This document shows positions 11,040 to 23,400 of a stretch of DNA of 64,000 nucleotides, in pieces. The stretch's first letter is position 1. Every line of letters starts with the position of its first letter. The stretch comes from Epiperipatus broadwayi. Lineage: Eukaryota; Onychophora; Udeonychophora; Euonychophora; Peripatidae. The notes beneath the pieces were generated by a model. That model searched no databases and had not been told where the DNA came from. It saw only the letters and a program-made list of their open reading frames with translations. A program made the position numbers and the translations under genes. Location of the stretch: the NCBI GenBank assembly GCA_028023455.1, contig JAQFVV010012499.1, positions 60,001 through 124,000 on the forward strand, given 5' to 3'.

Positions 11040-12076
11040 TGTATCTTTCATATAAAAACATGACCATCCCTTTCTCCTTGAATTGCTATCTTTGCCATCC
11101 ACACATCTGTATTTAATGCATGTCTTCCTACTTCTCTTTGTACTTTTTCCAATAATCTAATACCTTTTTACCAACACATAATGCATCATTACCATATATT
11201 AACCTTGCTACCACCACTTCCTTTTATACAATTTGAGCTAAATCATATTTATTATATAAAAACACTGTTAATTTCTTTATCAATCCCTTTCTTTCTTTGC
11301 TTCTTTTATCAATTTTTTCTCCTGTTCATCCAAGCAATTTCTCTGATTACAGAAGACAATTTCCAAACAGTTATATCTATTCACCAAACTTAATTTTACA
11401 TCCACCAATAAAAATTCTTTGTTTTCTCTTTCCCCAGTATTAATCATCATTACTTTTGATTTTTTATTAAACTTAACCCCCATCTCTTTACCCACCTTTG
11501 TGCATGTCCTCAGCATAACTTCCATATCTTCCCTTCTTTCTGCATGCAAAAAGATGTCATCTCCAAATAAAAGACCAGATAATGTATATATTCCCTTGCC
11601 ACATAATAATGGTATATTTATCCCTCTTCCTAATCTTTGTATTGCTCTCCATTTCCCTCAAATACAATGAAAACAAAATAGGTAGCATATGGCATCCTTT
11701 GCATAGGGCATCCTTGCCTTAGTCCTACCCCATTTTTAACTTTATCTGATTCTATATTCCCTAATTGATATGTAATTATTTTCATATAATTTTTTAATAA
11801 TATGTACTAAAGCTCCATCTATTCACAAATTTACTAAACTTACACATAATCTATTTCTATTTACTCTATTATACACCTTCTCTATATCTATAAAAATCAT
11901 ATATAATTCTCTACATGTATACCTACTCATATTCATAAGTTGTGTAACTACAAATAAACTATCTCCTATACACCTATCTGATTGAAAACCTCCTTGCATT
12001 TCTCCCACTATATTATTTTCTTCCATCCATTTTGCAACTCTTCCAGCCACTATATATGAGAAAACTTTATAGAAAA
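11040..12076 (-). pseudogene. LINE reverse transcriptase fragment (same family as 19300-23400)
   Basis: Minus-strand remnant of a non-LTR retrotransposon polymerase. The frame 12050-11823 contains the RT block QGGFQSDR...DSLF...L.M followed by FIDIEKVYNRVNR, the degenerate form of F-D-K-A-Y-D. The frame 11549-11280 follows with MLRTCTKVGKEMGVKFN and KSKVMM, matching the RT segment G-x-x-x-N-x-x-K-S-K-V-M downstream of the catalytic ADD motif. Both match the plus-strand copy near 21600-22270, and the DNA similarity continues to about 11040 (zone equivalent to 22620). Similarity stops abruptly at about 12076, so this copy is truncated at both ends. Stops and frameshifts mean it is dead. Confidence 0.85.
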
Positions 12077-15000
12077 TAAAAAAATATATAAGTTACAGTA
12101 GCTTTCTCTAGTTTTAATAATATAAATGATTAAATCTTTTTTTATCTTATTTTGTCTGTCTTTCATAAAATCTTTCATTATTTTTAATATATCAGAAACA
12201 TATTATGAGATTACTGCTTTTAAATTGACCAAATAAATCAATCATATTTTAAACTTATGTTTAGTAACTTTTAAATATATAAAATTAATTATTAACTCCA
12301 TAATATACAAAATCATTTTTTTATTTTTATCCAAAATAATTTAAAATTATAATGATTGTATTTTTGATATGGTTGAAATTGGCAAACATATAAAAAATAA
12401 TCCAATATATGTAGAGTGAAAATTTTATCTAAGATATACATTTTAAAATTGATTATTAATTCATTTTCATATTGTATGTGACCAAAGCATATTTTTGATT
12501 ATATATTATACTATATGAAACTCACTTTTTTTCTTTTATAACTGTCAGCAATAGAAACTTATTTTAATTTTGAATATGTTAAAAATGAAAATAATATTTG
12601 TCCTGAAAGAATAATGGATAAAAATTAGGTTAGAATTTTAAATAAGTTTTGACACTATAATTAAATCATAATATTACATACTGTAGAATATCCCTATTTT
12701 ATTTTGAATAACATTATAATCATTTTCTATGATTTCATCATCTTATATAATGGTGACTGCCATTTAAAAAAATGACATTTGGATTTTAAAAAAAATTTTG
12801 AGTTAAAATAGTGGGTATAAATTGATAATAATCATTATGGAAAATTCTCTTATGTGTGTGGAGGTGGAGGTTTGAGTAATATTTTGCTAAATAATAAATT
12901 GATAATAATTAGTTGTTGTTTATTTTAAATAAAGTACTTTTTTACAACCATTTACAAATAAAAGCTTATTTATCAAAAATATATTTTTATGAATTATAAA
13001 CATCTGTGATATAACTTAATAATTTCAGAAATTCTTCCATTAAGAATCTCATCCTAAATCTTTAGCTGACTATGTAATCATTTCTATACCTGAGCAAATC
13101 ATTCATAATTTTGCTATTTAAAAGTCTATATTTTTTTATTTTAAATCTATCTGATATGTTTGTGTATAAATATATAAAACTTAATCAATCATATGGGAAC
13201 ATAATAGTATTAATTTGGCACTATTTTGAATTCAAATATTTAGCATATTAATAGTAATTCTACCATAATATACATCTATAAACTTCTACTTCTTTAAAGC
13301 ATCCATATGATATTTTGAAATAAATATTAAATGCAAATATTAACGATTAATTTCAATATACATTTAGAATAAATAATATTTATATATTTTATATAATCAA
13401 TTAAATTTCCATTAGTTTCCCAAACATTACTTTTCTTTATCAAAATTATTTCATTAAAACTTTTTAATGTTACTGGCTTCATATTATCTGACTTAGATAA
13501 AAACTGTTTGTTTTTTTATTTTTTAATAGTTTTTTTTAAAAAAATCATTTGCTTCACTATGAAGAATGCAAACTCTTTTCCAAAAAAATACTGATCAAGA
13601 TACAAAATGGAAACATATATTTCTATGTATATGTGTGTTTAAAAAAAAAAAAACTAAATATATTAGCCTTTAATTGAGTTTTAAAGTTTATATCTCTGCT
13701 AGAGACAATCTCTAGTTTTGGAAATGATTAGTAATAGTCGTTACTATATTTATATAACATGGATGGTATCAAATATGTTGGTACAGTTAGTTTGACACTT
13801 GTAATTTAAAATGTAGCATTGCATATGATGAAATTTTTGAAATTGCTCAATAGTTCATTTTGATTTCTTTTTAATTTAGTTCTATAAACAAATAATATTC
13901 TAAAAAAAAATCATATTTAAATTTTATAAATATTTAAAAATTCAATTGCAAATAGAAATAATACATGGAAATGTTATCAACTATGAACTCACAGAAAATG
14001 AACAATTTTATTTTTATTTCAAGTTTTTTTTGTGTGTGTGAACAAAAAATGTGGATTTGTGATAAATCTAGTGAATTTCACTTTAAAATCTGATGTTTGA
14101 TTTATAATTCTTAAAATACGTTTTTTTTAAATTCCAAATCCCATATCTATTTTGATAGGTGATGTCATTATTCTATGAGTTTCACATAATGTATGGTCAT
14201 ACCTACAGTGTGATTTTCATATTGATCAAGTATATTAATTTCTTTTTTATAGAAAGTAAAACATAAATGAACAAAATTAAATTGGATGCATTCTTTTTAA
14301 TTAATGTGAAAAAATAGTTATAAATATTTAATAAATAAGCAAAACATCATATAAGGACAGAGTAGCCTCAAATAAAAATCTTGAGAACAATTTAATAATG
14401 ACAACTGATTTTTTCCCAGTTAATTAAAATATTACGGAAGATTTTTCATTATTTTAAGTAAAATCTTTATTAACAAAAAATAAAAATTATATACATTTTT
14501 GCAATAATTATTTACATATAAATATTAAATTTCGATCTTTATATAAATATATTATAAAAAATCCTATACTAATACAAGTTATTATAATGTTAAAACTGTG
14601 ATCTAAAACAGTGTAGCTCCATTCTTTTTTTTTCTTGAGGGAAACACCCAGCAATTTTCAATGAAGATTAGAGTCATTCAATTAAAAATGTCATTTTTGA
14701 AATGTGTGTTTATATTAATTTATTTGTTGCAATGAATTTATTATTTTTTTAACATGTATATTTAAAAATAAATATTTTTTTTGGGGGGTAAACATTATTC
14801 CCATCCTAAAATAATGTCTAAGATCATGAGAATTTCAAAGGATCTCCTTATATTTTTGTTTTTTATTAGATAATTTTATTAAATATATATATATATTTAA
14901 AAATTCATAATATATATATATTTTAAATGTATATACAAACTAATTTATTGTAAAAGATTTTTTTATTTTATTTAAACAGCAACAGCAAAAGGTTTTGAAT

Positions 15001-15079
15001 AATAGATATAAGAACTATTGTTATTATATCTGCATACGTATATATTAAATGAATAACACAATAACTTTGTCAAATAGTA
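12077..15079. other. Intergenic tract with no recognisable gene
   Basis: AT-rich, many short A and T runs, and a TA-repeat pair near 14884-14925 that can fold on itself. No RT, transposase or cellular protein motif seen in either strand. Confidence 0.5.
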
Positions 15080-17260
15080 TAAATTATTGTACCCATATAA
15101 AATGTGACAACCAAAGCAGAAAAATTCAAAAAATATTAAACACTAATATTATTTTGGCAAGTGGTTTCAGTACTGGGTACCAGACTCATGGAGTCATATT
15201 GGAACTGAACTGTTAATCTTTCATTGCATACTCAGTGGAACACTAATTTTATGCTGATTGATAACATTTTTTTCTTTAGCAACAAACCAAGCCTCTTTCA
15301 ACTTCCTCTTTCTATTGTTTGATTCATTATAAACAGTACTGATATTGTGAGGATAAAACTCACGCCACAAATATTTTCAGGATTTGAAAAACCAGATTTA
15401 ACTCGTGAATCAATATTAGACTTTTTATGCAGTTACAATTGATTTAATGCATTAGCCTTCATTTCACTATAATAAATAGGATTACAACCAATTTCTTTGC
15501 AGGCAATTGAATAAATCACTTCATACTTATTCATTTTTTCCATACCATCCTTTGAATTTTTATTAGTTTATTTAAAACAAAGGAGATCCGAATCATATAT
15601 TATAATCTTTATCAATTATACTTTTTAACTTTATACTTATAAATGGTACATAAGTGAAAAAAATCCACTTTTTACCTATTTTATTTTTTTACATCCACTT
15701 TATGTTTAAACTTCACTTTATTATAAACAACCTCAATTACCTGTGCAATGTAGTTTTTATATATCCCACCTTTATTAGGTCATACATATATTTCTCAATA
15801 TTCCTTTTTCTCTCTGCCTCAAATTTACAAAGATACAAAATGCAATACAAAAAAAATCCAGCCATTTTATAATTTAAAGGAATATTTGATGATGGGTGTA
15901 TAAAACCCCTTACATTTAATGGTTTAGCAATCATTTTATACCCAAAGACATTATGGACTCTGTATATATATTTACATCTAACTATATTTAAACTCCATCA
16001 TTCTCAAACTCCATAAGCAATGACAAACCAGAATTCAGATTTAACTTATTGAACATATTCTCTAGCATATCTCTTGATACACACACATAAACAACATCAA
16101 CATATCTTCTATGCACTAAATCATAATTACTTTTTATAAATGGCTCTATAATATATTTTTCCATTTTTTAAATGTACAAAATACACACTAATTCTCTTAC
16201 TGCCAACCCCATTAACAAACAATTCTTCATTTGATAATAATCATTCCCATATCTTGCAGTAATATCACCATTAATCTATTCCAATGCTTTCCATAATAAA
16301 TCTGGCTTTACAAATGTCTACATTATAATATATAAAAGTTTTTTTAATTATATTTATCAATTTATTATGGTTTCCAATCTGTATAACTTACATACATTCT
16401 CTGAGGCCACATAAAAATTGCTAACTACCTTGGCAGACTTCAATATCTGAACAAATTCAAATGTACATTTAATTGTAAATTTGCCCAATTCTATCAACCC
16501 CCATAACTACTTTGCAACCAACTGTGATGGTTTCTGATAATAACAACCCCCAAATTCATCATTAATCTTAATGGACTGTTCTCTTTATGAACTTTAACAT
16601 TTGCAAATAAATGTGGAACAATTGCAGCTGATGGATAAATCCTCAGATATTCATCTCTTTTAAATATTTTACCAAAGTATGGACAGAAAACATTATAAAC
16701 AAACTGTTTATACACGCTTTTAACTTATAAATCTCCACTTTTTCAAATATTAATTAACAATTTGCCCCAAAATTTTTCCCTTTTGCGGTTTCATCCGTGT
16801 TAAAAAATTTAAATATTGATATACCGATGTTTCAACTTGATCACACAAGTCATAGATATATATATATGTTCACCCATTAACACAAATCTATTGCCTTTAT
16901 CTTCCTACATACAAATAATGTTTTTCTCTTTCAACATCAATATGAACTTATTAATTGTTTTATACTAATCCTTACTCTTTATAAAACAATAACTATCCTT
17001 TAATAATGGAGCAATTTGCTTAATTACATCTTCCCTCTCCTTGGAAAACTCATAAGCTCTCTCAATATCTGCAATAATTTTCATATAAGGATATTTCCAA
17101 CAACCAGCAACAAATCTAGGGCTATATTCCAATAAAGATATAAATTCCATTGTCAAATTTATATTTCATAAATTCACAAAGTTATTTTGCACTTCATTAT
17201 AAATTATTACATTTTGTTTCTCTGTTAAAAATTTAAATTTATTATCAAATTTGTTAGCTT
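15080..17260 (-). pseudogene. Penelope-like element, degraded RT plus GIY-YIG region
   Basis: Read right to left, successive frames give a PLE polyprotein. 17156-16965 carries a Pro/Arg-Phe-rich N-terminal segment that ends in KDSYCFIKSKD. EDKGNRFVLM follows, close to the 'aDKgggVVv' block of PLE and DIRS-type RTs. 16715-16494 holds PHLFANVKVHKENSPLR, the typical 'P.lYglpKiHK...PlRP' RT block. 15934-15737 has the C-terminal RT stretch with FIHPSSNIPLNYKMAG. Between 15540 and 15180 the reverse strand holds a GIY-YIG endonuclease-like tail and ends with KLKEAWFVAKEKNVI and a stop. It runs head to head into a 5'-truncated plus-strand copy at 17261. Frameshifts and stops throughout. Confidence 0.8.
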
Positions 17261-19275
17261 ATAATGTATACATTTGTTAAGCCACATTTATTATGAAAGT
17301 GTTGAAATGGATTAATGGGGATATTTCTGCAACATATGGTAAAGCTTATCAAATGAAAAATGATTGGTCAATGGGGTTGGCAGTAAGACATTTAGTGTAT
17401 ATTTTGTACATTTCAAAAATGGAAAAATATATTATAGAGCCATTTATAAGCAGTAATTATGATTAAGTTTATAGAAGATATATTGATGAAGTTTTCATGT
17501 ATGGATTAAATGATATGATAGAGACTGTTTGATAACTTAGATGTGAATTCTGGTTTGTCATGGACTATAGAGTTTGAAAGCAATAGGGTTCTAAAATATT
17601 TAGATGTGAATGTATATAGAGTCTGCACTGTTTTTGGTTATAAAATGATTGTTAAACCATTAAAAGTAAGGAGTTTTATACACCCATCCTCAAACATTCC
17701 TTTAAATTATAACATGGCTGGATTTAAATGATTTTTATTGCAATTTATATTTTTGTAAATTTGAGACAGATAGAAAAATGAATATTGAGAGATATATTGA
17801 TGACCTAATAAGCATGAGATACAAGAAAACTACATTACATAGACAATTGAGGTGGTTATAATAAAGTGAAGTTTAAACATAAAGTGGATGTAAAAAATAA
17901 AGTAGGCAAAAAGTGGACTTCTTTGGCTTATGTACCATCTATAAGTATGAAGTTAAAATGTACAATTGATAAAAATTATAATATAGGATTCCAATCCCCT
18001 TTGTTTTAAATAAATTAATAAATAATTCAAAGAATAGTGTGGAAGAAATGAATAAGTACGAAATGGTTTATTCAATTGCCTGCCAATAAATTGGTTGTAA
18101 TGCTATTTATTATGGTGAAATGAAGGCTAATGTATGTATTAATGTGACTGCAACAGCATGTTATGAATATTAAAATCTAAAATTGATTCACAAGGTAATT
18201 GTATTTTTCAAATCATGAAAAAAATTTGTGGGCATAAGTTTTATACTCAAAATATCAGTACTCTTTGTAATGAATCGAACAATAGAAAGAGGAAGTTGAA
18301 ATAGGCTTGGTTTATTCCTAAGTCAAATAACATTATCATCAGAATAATATTAGTGTTCCATATATAATGAGATAATATTTTATATAGCACAAAGTTTTTA
18401 TACTGTAATAGTGATATTAGTGATTAAGCCAATGCACATGTGCTTTAAAGATAAATTATAACTGAATACTCTTACCTTTCCAGACACAAGATATAGTGTT
18501 TTAGAAAGGATGGAATGAATCCACCCATCCTTTCAACACAAACATTTATGTATGGGAAATCTTAAGTGTATGGAAATGAGAGTGTGAATATGTTAAGCAA
18601 TCACTTTAAATTATATTTATTATGCTCGAACGAATGACACTTGTGAAATCTTTACAATTTATGATACGTCATTCTTTAGTTGAAATTAAACATATATAAT
18701 GAGATGCTATTTTATATAGTGCTATGTTTTTATACTGTAATAGTGATATTAGCGATTAAGCCAATGTACATGTGCTTTAAAGATAAATTATAACTGAATA
18801 CTCTCACTTTTACAGACACAAGATATAGTTTTTTAGAAAAGATGGAATGCAATCATCATTTGTTCAAGCATAAAAAATGTAATTTAAAGTGATTGCTTAA
18901 CATCTTCATACCATGTCCATACACTTAAGATTTGCCCATAAATGTTTGGGTCAAAAGAATGGGTGGATTCATTTCATCTTTTCTAAAAAAAATATATATC
19001 TTGTGTCTGGAAAAGTGAGAGTATTCATTTATAATTTATCTTTAAAGTACATTGGCTTAATCACTAATATCATTATTAGTGTTCCATGTAGCATGCACTG
19101 CAAGATTAACCATTCAGTTCCAATATGTTACCATGAGTCTGGTATATGGTATCAAAAGCACTTGGCAAAATAATATTTAATATTTTTTTAATATTTAAAA
19201 AATATTTGTTATTATTTAATATTTTTTTAATTTTTCTGCTCTGATTGTCACATTTTATACATCTATAATAATTTA
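17261..19275 (+). pseudogene. Second Penelope-like copy, 5'-truncated and inverted to its neighbour
   Basis: The first base matches an internal position (about 16325 on the complement) of the neighbouring minus-strand copy, so this copy lacks the 5' part. Translation gives the RT palm region MKVLKWINGDISATYGKAYQ, then MGLAVRHLVYI and a YRRYIDEVFMYG block equivalent to the catalytic Y-x-D-D, here YIDE. Next comes NRVLKYLDVNVYR at 17577-17615 and IHPSSNIPLNYNMAG near 17680. EMVYSIAC...CNAIYYGEMKAN near 18062-18135 is the GIY-YIG endonuclease signature. A 713-bp foldback element (18362-19074) sits in its 3' UTR. The 3' flank 19075-19275 matches the complement of 15080-15245. Confidence 0.8.
18362..19074. 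mobile_element. 713-bp nested foldback insertion with 13-bp target-site duplication
   Basis: ATTAGTGTTCCAT occurs at 18349-18361 and again at 19075-19087. The sister PLE copy has it only once, so the interval is an insertion. Inside, 18405-18600 and about 18880-19072 are inverted arms, and the left arm's first ~160 bases recur as a direct repeat at 18698-18855. Internal phrases such as GGTGGATTCATTTCATC and the ATATCTTGTGTCTGGAAAAG stretch recur in the element at 38160-38490, which defines a family. The frame 18913-19173 lies within it and is not a gene. Confidence 0.8.
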
Positions 19276-19314
19276 TATTAAATGAATATAAACTGATGGT
19301 AGAAAGTTTCAAAA

Positions 19315-19800
19315 GTGCTATCTGTATTTAGAAACACAAAGTGTAAATCCCACAACTTAGGCAAGAGAAAAATCTTTAAGATATATGATTCAGACTTTCT
19401 GTTTATAAATGTAGGTAGTGCTGTTGAAAGTTTCTACAGTTATGTAAGAATTAGGGATGTTATAGATAAGGTAAAGAAACAAAGGAATAGAAATTTTTGT
19501 GTTATAGTAGGGACAAATAATTTGTCAGAGTCATTGGAGAGATTAATGGATGAGTACATAGAATTGATTAGGAATTTGAGTAAGATTAAAAGAAGAGTAG
19601 GACTAGTTGGATTATTACCAAAATTTGACAATAGGTATATGTTAGAAAGGGCATGTTCCCTAAGAGATTGAAAAAATTGTGAGTAAAATGGTGTTATCTT
19701 TATGGATGTGTGGGATTGTTTTTTAGTAAAAGGGAGTTATATAGTGAAGATAGATTGTACTTAGCAAAACAAAGACATGAAGTATAAGGGAGTTTGATTT
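19315..19800 (+). pseudogene. LINE segment with SGNH/GDSL-hydrolase-like fold
   Basis: The open frame 19315-19671 (118 residues) has a hydrophobic strand, FLFINVGSAVES, then NFCVIVGTNNLSES, the equivalent of the 'vvlvGtNDl' block of SGNH hydrolases. RLMDEYIELIRNL and RVGLVGLLPKFD follow as the helix and next strand. After a frameshift comes GELYSEDRLYLAKQRHEV (about 19733-19785), resembling the terminal 'D-G-L-H-L' catalytic block with the His replaced by Tyr. Esterase domains of this kind are known from ORF1 of some LINEs (CR1-like), where they are thought to help nucleic-acid or membrane handling. The terminal motif is degenerate, so activity is unlikely. Family assignment is by motif only. 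Confidence 0.6.
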
Positions 19801-20039
19801 ATAAAGAATATAATTTGAGAAACTTATAAAGAGGAGAAGTGTTTTGAATTGCAGTGCTTTCAGAAAGAGGAAGAATGGACAAGATGAAAGAAATAAACAA
19901 AAAGTAGCCAATGTAGATATAAATGTAGACATGAAGAGGGAATGGGTCTGTAAAATTAATGATCAGCAAGTTATTTAGCAATGTAATGGAGAAGAAAGAG
20001 TCAAAAGAAGTTATAAAAGCATAGTTAGGAAAGAAGTTG

Positions 20040-20720
20040 TTAAAATTGGATATTTGAATATACAAGGTCATAAGAGACCAGAAAAGTGTCTGGAATTATA
20101 CAAAGCAGTTATAAAAGAAGAGTTTGAGGTACTACCAGTACTGAAAACACAACTAATAGAAGAAAAAGAACCTATACTAGAATAGTTAGTATGTCAGGTT
20201 ATAAAGAAAAAAGAAAAAGAAAAAAGGTGGGGTGGTATAGGAGCAATACCAAAAAAAAATTTAAATATTGTTAAATGTCAGAAAATTTGTGGTTTGAGAT
20301 AAAGTTAAGAAAACAAGAATGAATGGTCCCTATAATGCATATAGCCACTGGAGATAGTCAAACTATAATGGAGTAGAACAGTAGTATATAGGAATGCCTA
20401 GTTAAGGATATACACAGTTTCAAAGAAAAGGGGAAGAGAATAATGGTTATAGGAGATATGAATTGTTATATTGAAGAAATTTATGATGTAGATAACAAGA
20501 AAAAATAGCTTTTGAAGAAATTTTGTCAAGAGTAAATTTGAACATTGGACATTTGGAAAATATTTATGAGGGACAATACACATGGTCTAGAAATAATATA
20601 TTTCACGCAATAGATTATCTATTAGTAGAAAAATAGGGAATCAATAAAGTATGGAAAATTAAAGTTTTTGATAATGAAGAGAGAGTATGCAATAGTGATC
20701 ATAATTTCTTTATAGTAAAA
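20040..20720 (+). pseudogene. LINE endonuclease region (degraded)
   Basis: Broken frames carry KIGYLNIQGHKRPEKCLELY (20043-20102), the 'iG.lNvqG' start of apurinic-like LINE endonucleases. TQLIEEKEPILE follows near 20150, and VIGDMNCY at about 20444-20467 matches the catalytic G-D-x-N block. YLLVEK near 20615 and NSDHNFF (20693-20713) resemble the 'D.i..s....v......SDH' end with its conserved SDH. The order and spacing fit a target-priming endonuclease domain. Stops interrupt all frames. Confidence 0.65.
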
Positions 20721-21399
20721 ATGGTTAGTAATGTGATGAAAAAATGGTAATAAAAGTAGAAAGGATAATGAAAGATATGAATGGAGAATGAATGATAAAA
20801 ATAAGTTAGAAGAATATAAAATAAAAGTTGAAGAAACCATGGAAAAGTTGATTGGGATGAATATAAGGATTGGTGTGGTAAAGTAGAAAAACTGGCAAAT
20901 AGGGTTTTAAGTGAGAACAATTCAGAAGAATAAAAGTAATAGGAAAGTGAGAGTTAGTAAAAGTATAAAATAGAGAATGAAAGCATTCAGAAAATATAAG
21001 TGTGCTATTAAGAACAAAGAAAGTGAAAAGGGTGTTAAATGTTAAATGGGAAAAGTATTTAGAAAAAAAAAGTTGGGTAAAATAAAATAATTATAGAGAA
21101 AAAAATGAACTTGAATAGTAAATTGTTGTGAGGTATTAATAAAAGTGGAAGAGATGGGAGTTAAAAATTTTGAAAATACATTGAAAAAGAAATGTAGGGG
21201 AGAGAGAAATTGTATTACTAGATGATAAAGAAATAGAGTGTAGCTCCAGACAAGAATTAGAGACAGTCTTAAATAAGTATGTAATAGATATAGAAAAGAC
21301 GTTAAATATGAAGTACAGAGTGATAGCAAACATGAAAGCTTATAGTAATGAAAATATTAGATTTTCATAAAATGAACTGAATGAGGCAGGAAAGAAATT

Positions 21400-22270
21400 G
21401 AAAAGTGGAAATGCATAAGGTTTAGATGGATGGGTAGCAGAGATGGTAATTAATTTAGGACATAGTGCAAAATTTAAACTATTATCGTTTTAATAAGATG
21501 GCACTAAATAGAGATTTTCCAGATATTTGAAGTAGGTAAGGCTATTATTTAAATGAAAGGGTAATGATCATAGAAAGTTAAGCAATTATAAACTGATAGC
21601 AGTAACATTAGTGTTATATAAAGTTTTTGCATATATGGTGGCTGGAAACATGGCAAAATGGATGGAAGAAAATAGTGGAAAAATGCAAGGAGGTTTTAGA
21701 TCAGATAGTCATATAGAAGATAGTTTAGTTGAAGTTACACAACTTATAGATATGAGTAGAAATACAGGTAGACAGTTATGTATGGTTTTTATAGATATAG
21801 GGAAGGCACATGATAGAGTAAATAGGAATAGATTATCAGTAAGTTTAGTAAATTTAAGAATGGATATTATTAACAGATTATATAAAATTAATTACTATAT
21901 GTATCAATTAGAAAATATAGAGTCAATTAAAGTTTAAAATGGGGTAGGACTAAGGCAAAGATGCCCTATATCATCTATTTTGTTTTTGTTGTATTTAAGA
22001 GAAATGGAGACCAATCGAAAGAGTTAGGAAGAGGGGTAGAGATACCATTAATAGGTGCCAAGGGAGTATATATATATTATCAGGTCTTTTATTTGTGACA
22101 ATGTCTTCTTGTACATAGAAAAAAAGGAAGATATTGAAATTATGCTGAGGACATGTGCAAGAGTGGGAAAACAGATGGGGATAAAATTTAGTGAAAAAAA
22201 ATCAAAAGTAATGATGATTACTGGGGAAAGAGAAGACAAAGAATTTTTATTGGGGATATAAATTTTGGTA
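21400..22270 (+). pseudogene. LINE reverse transcriptase region (degraded)
   Basis: Visible blocks in order: GNAxGLDGWVAEMV near 21410-21447 (the 'k..gpDGi..E.'-type RT start), NYKLIAVT before 21611, MQGGFRSD with QLIDMSRNTGRQLCMVFIDIGKAHDRVNR within 21690-21828 (the F-[IV]-D-x-x-K-A-x-D block), and VGLRQRCPISSILF at 21942-21982 (G-x-R-Q-G-C-P-x-S). LLFVDD-type catalytic sequence is eroded near 22085. MLRTCARVGKQMGIKF and KSKVMMITGERE follow near 22140-22235. The 21611-21937 frame is the longest surviving piece (108 residues). Confidence 0.8.
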
Positions 22271-22984
22271 ATAGGTATAACTATTTGGGAAATGTCTTAA
22301 GAAATCAGAGAAATTGCTTGGATAAATGGGAGAAGAAATTGATAATAAAGCAAAGAAAAGAAAGGGGCTGATAAAGAAATTAAGTGTTTTCATATAATAA
22401 ATATGATATAGCTATAATTGTATGGAAGGGATGGTAATAGCAAGGCTAACATACGGTAACAATGCATTATGTGTTAGTAAAGGAATATCAGATTACTTAG
22501 AAAAAGTACAAATTTGAAGTAGGAAGCCATGCATTAGATGCAGATGTGTGACTGGAAAAAGAGGCAATTCAAAGAGAAATGGTATAGTGAGGTTTTTATA
22601 TGAAAGATGCAAAATGTTCAGTAGATTGCAGTTTATGGATAATAAGAGGATAGCTAAAATAGTATTCAATTGAGTTATGACTAAATGATAGGCAACAAGA
22701 TGGGTGAGAAAGATAGTATGGTATGCAGATGATTTGGATAAAGAATTTATGTCAATGTACTTATACATAGGGTGGAATGATAATGTTAGAATTGTTGAGC
22801 ATTATAGTGGTAAGGAATGGTAAAAAAGACTAGAAGTATTAATGAAGAGTAGGAAGTTGAAGAGATAGAGAACTAGTATAGAGAGTAAAAAGAGTTTAAA
22901 TATATATAGAAGTAAACAAAATATTGGATGCAAGTTAATTTATGATAATAGCAAGGAAAGTACTTAACTGTTTAAGGCTCAAAC

Positions 22985-23219
22985 AGGATCTTTAGTAACA
23001 AGAAATATAAACATAATGGAAAAATGTGGGTGATTTACTTTGTAAGTTGTGTAAAGAAGGCATAGAAAAATTTAGGAATCTGTTAATTGAATGTAAATGC
23101 CTGAAAGTAGAAAGGATACAAATAATAAAGTTGTGGAACAATAAATATAAAGAAAGTGATTATACAGAATGTGGGTTATTGGTTTTATATGCTAGGTTTG
23201 TGAGAAGATAAGTGGGATT
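22985..23219 (+). pseudogene. LINE C-terminal zinc-knuckle segment
   Basis: The frame 23026-23211 reads LCKLCKEGIEKFRNLLIECK, a C-x2-C-x12-x-x4-C array in which the usual His is lost. It matches the 'C.lC....E...Hll.eC' knuckle at the end of many LINE polymerases. A Thr-Gly-Ser-Leu phrase just upstream (22980-23000) recurs in the copy near 59400. Confidence 0.6.
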
Positions 23220-23400
23220 TAGATATAAAGACCATGGAGTTGACAAAGATTATGTTGTGGAAATGGGATGGAGCAAAATAGAGAAAAATATAGGGAAACT
23301 TAGGATGTGCAATGAGAAGGAAATGTGAAGTGGCTAACAGGTTTCTTTGGGCATAATATCTGAGAGATTCTTGACTCCGTATAATGAGAAGCCATCACGC

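Larger units (their letters stand above)
19300..23400 (+). mobile_element. Near full-length degraded LINE retrotransposon
   Basis: A non-LTR retrotransposon recognisable by its domain order: SGNH-hydrolase-like segment (19315-19800), apurinic-type endonuclease (about 20040-20720), reverse transcriptase (about 21400-22270) and a C-terminal zinc knuckle (about 23030-23110). Similarity to the partial copies at 11040-12076 (minus) and 58535-59800 (plus) fixes the family and the shared 3' end near CTGAGAGATT.CTTGACT. The 5' limit is set only by the neighbouring PLE end at about 19275. Numerous stops and frameshifts make it inactive. I do not assign a named clade. The esterase-like segment recalls CR1-type ORF1 proteins, while the C-terminal CCHC-like knuckle occurs in several clades. 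Confidence 0.8.
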
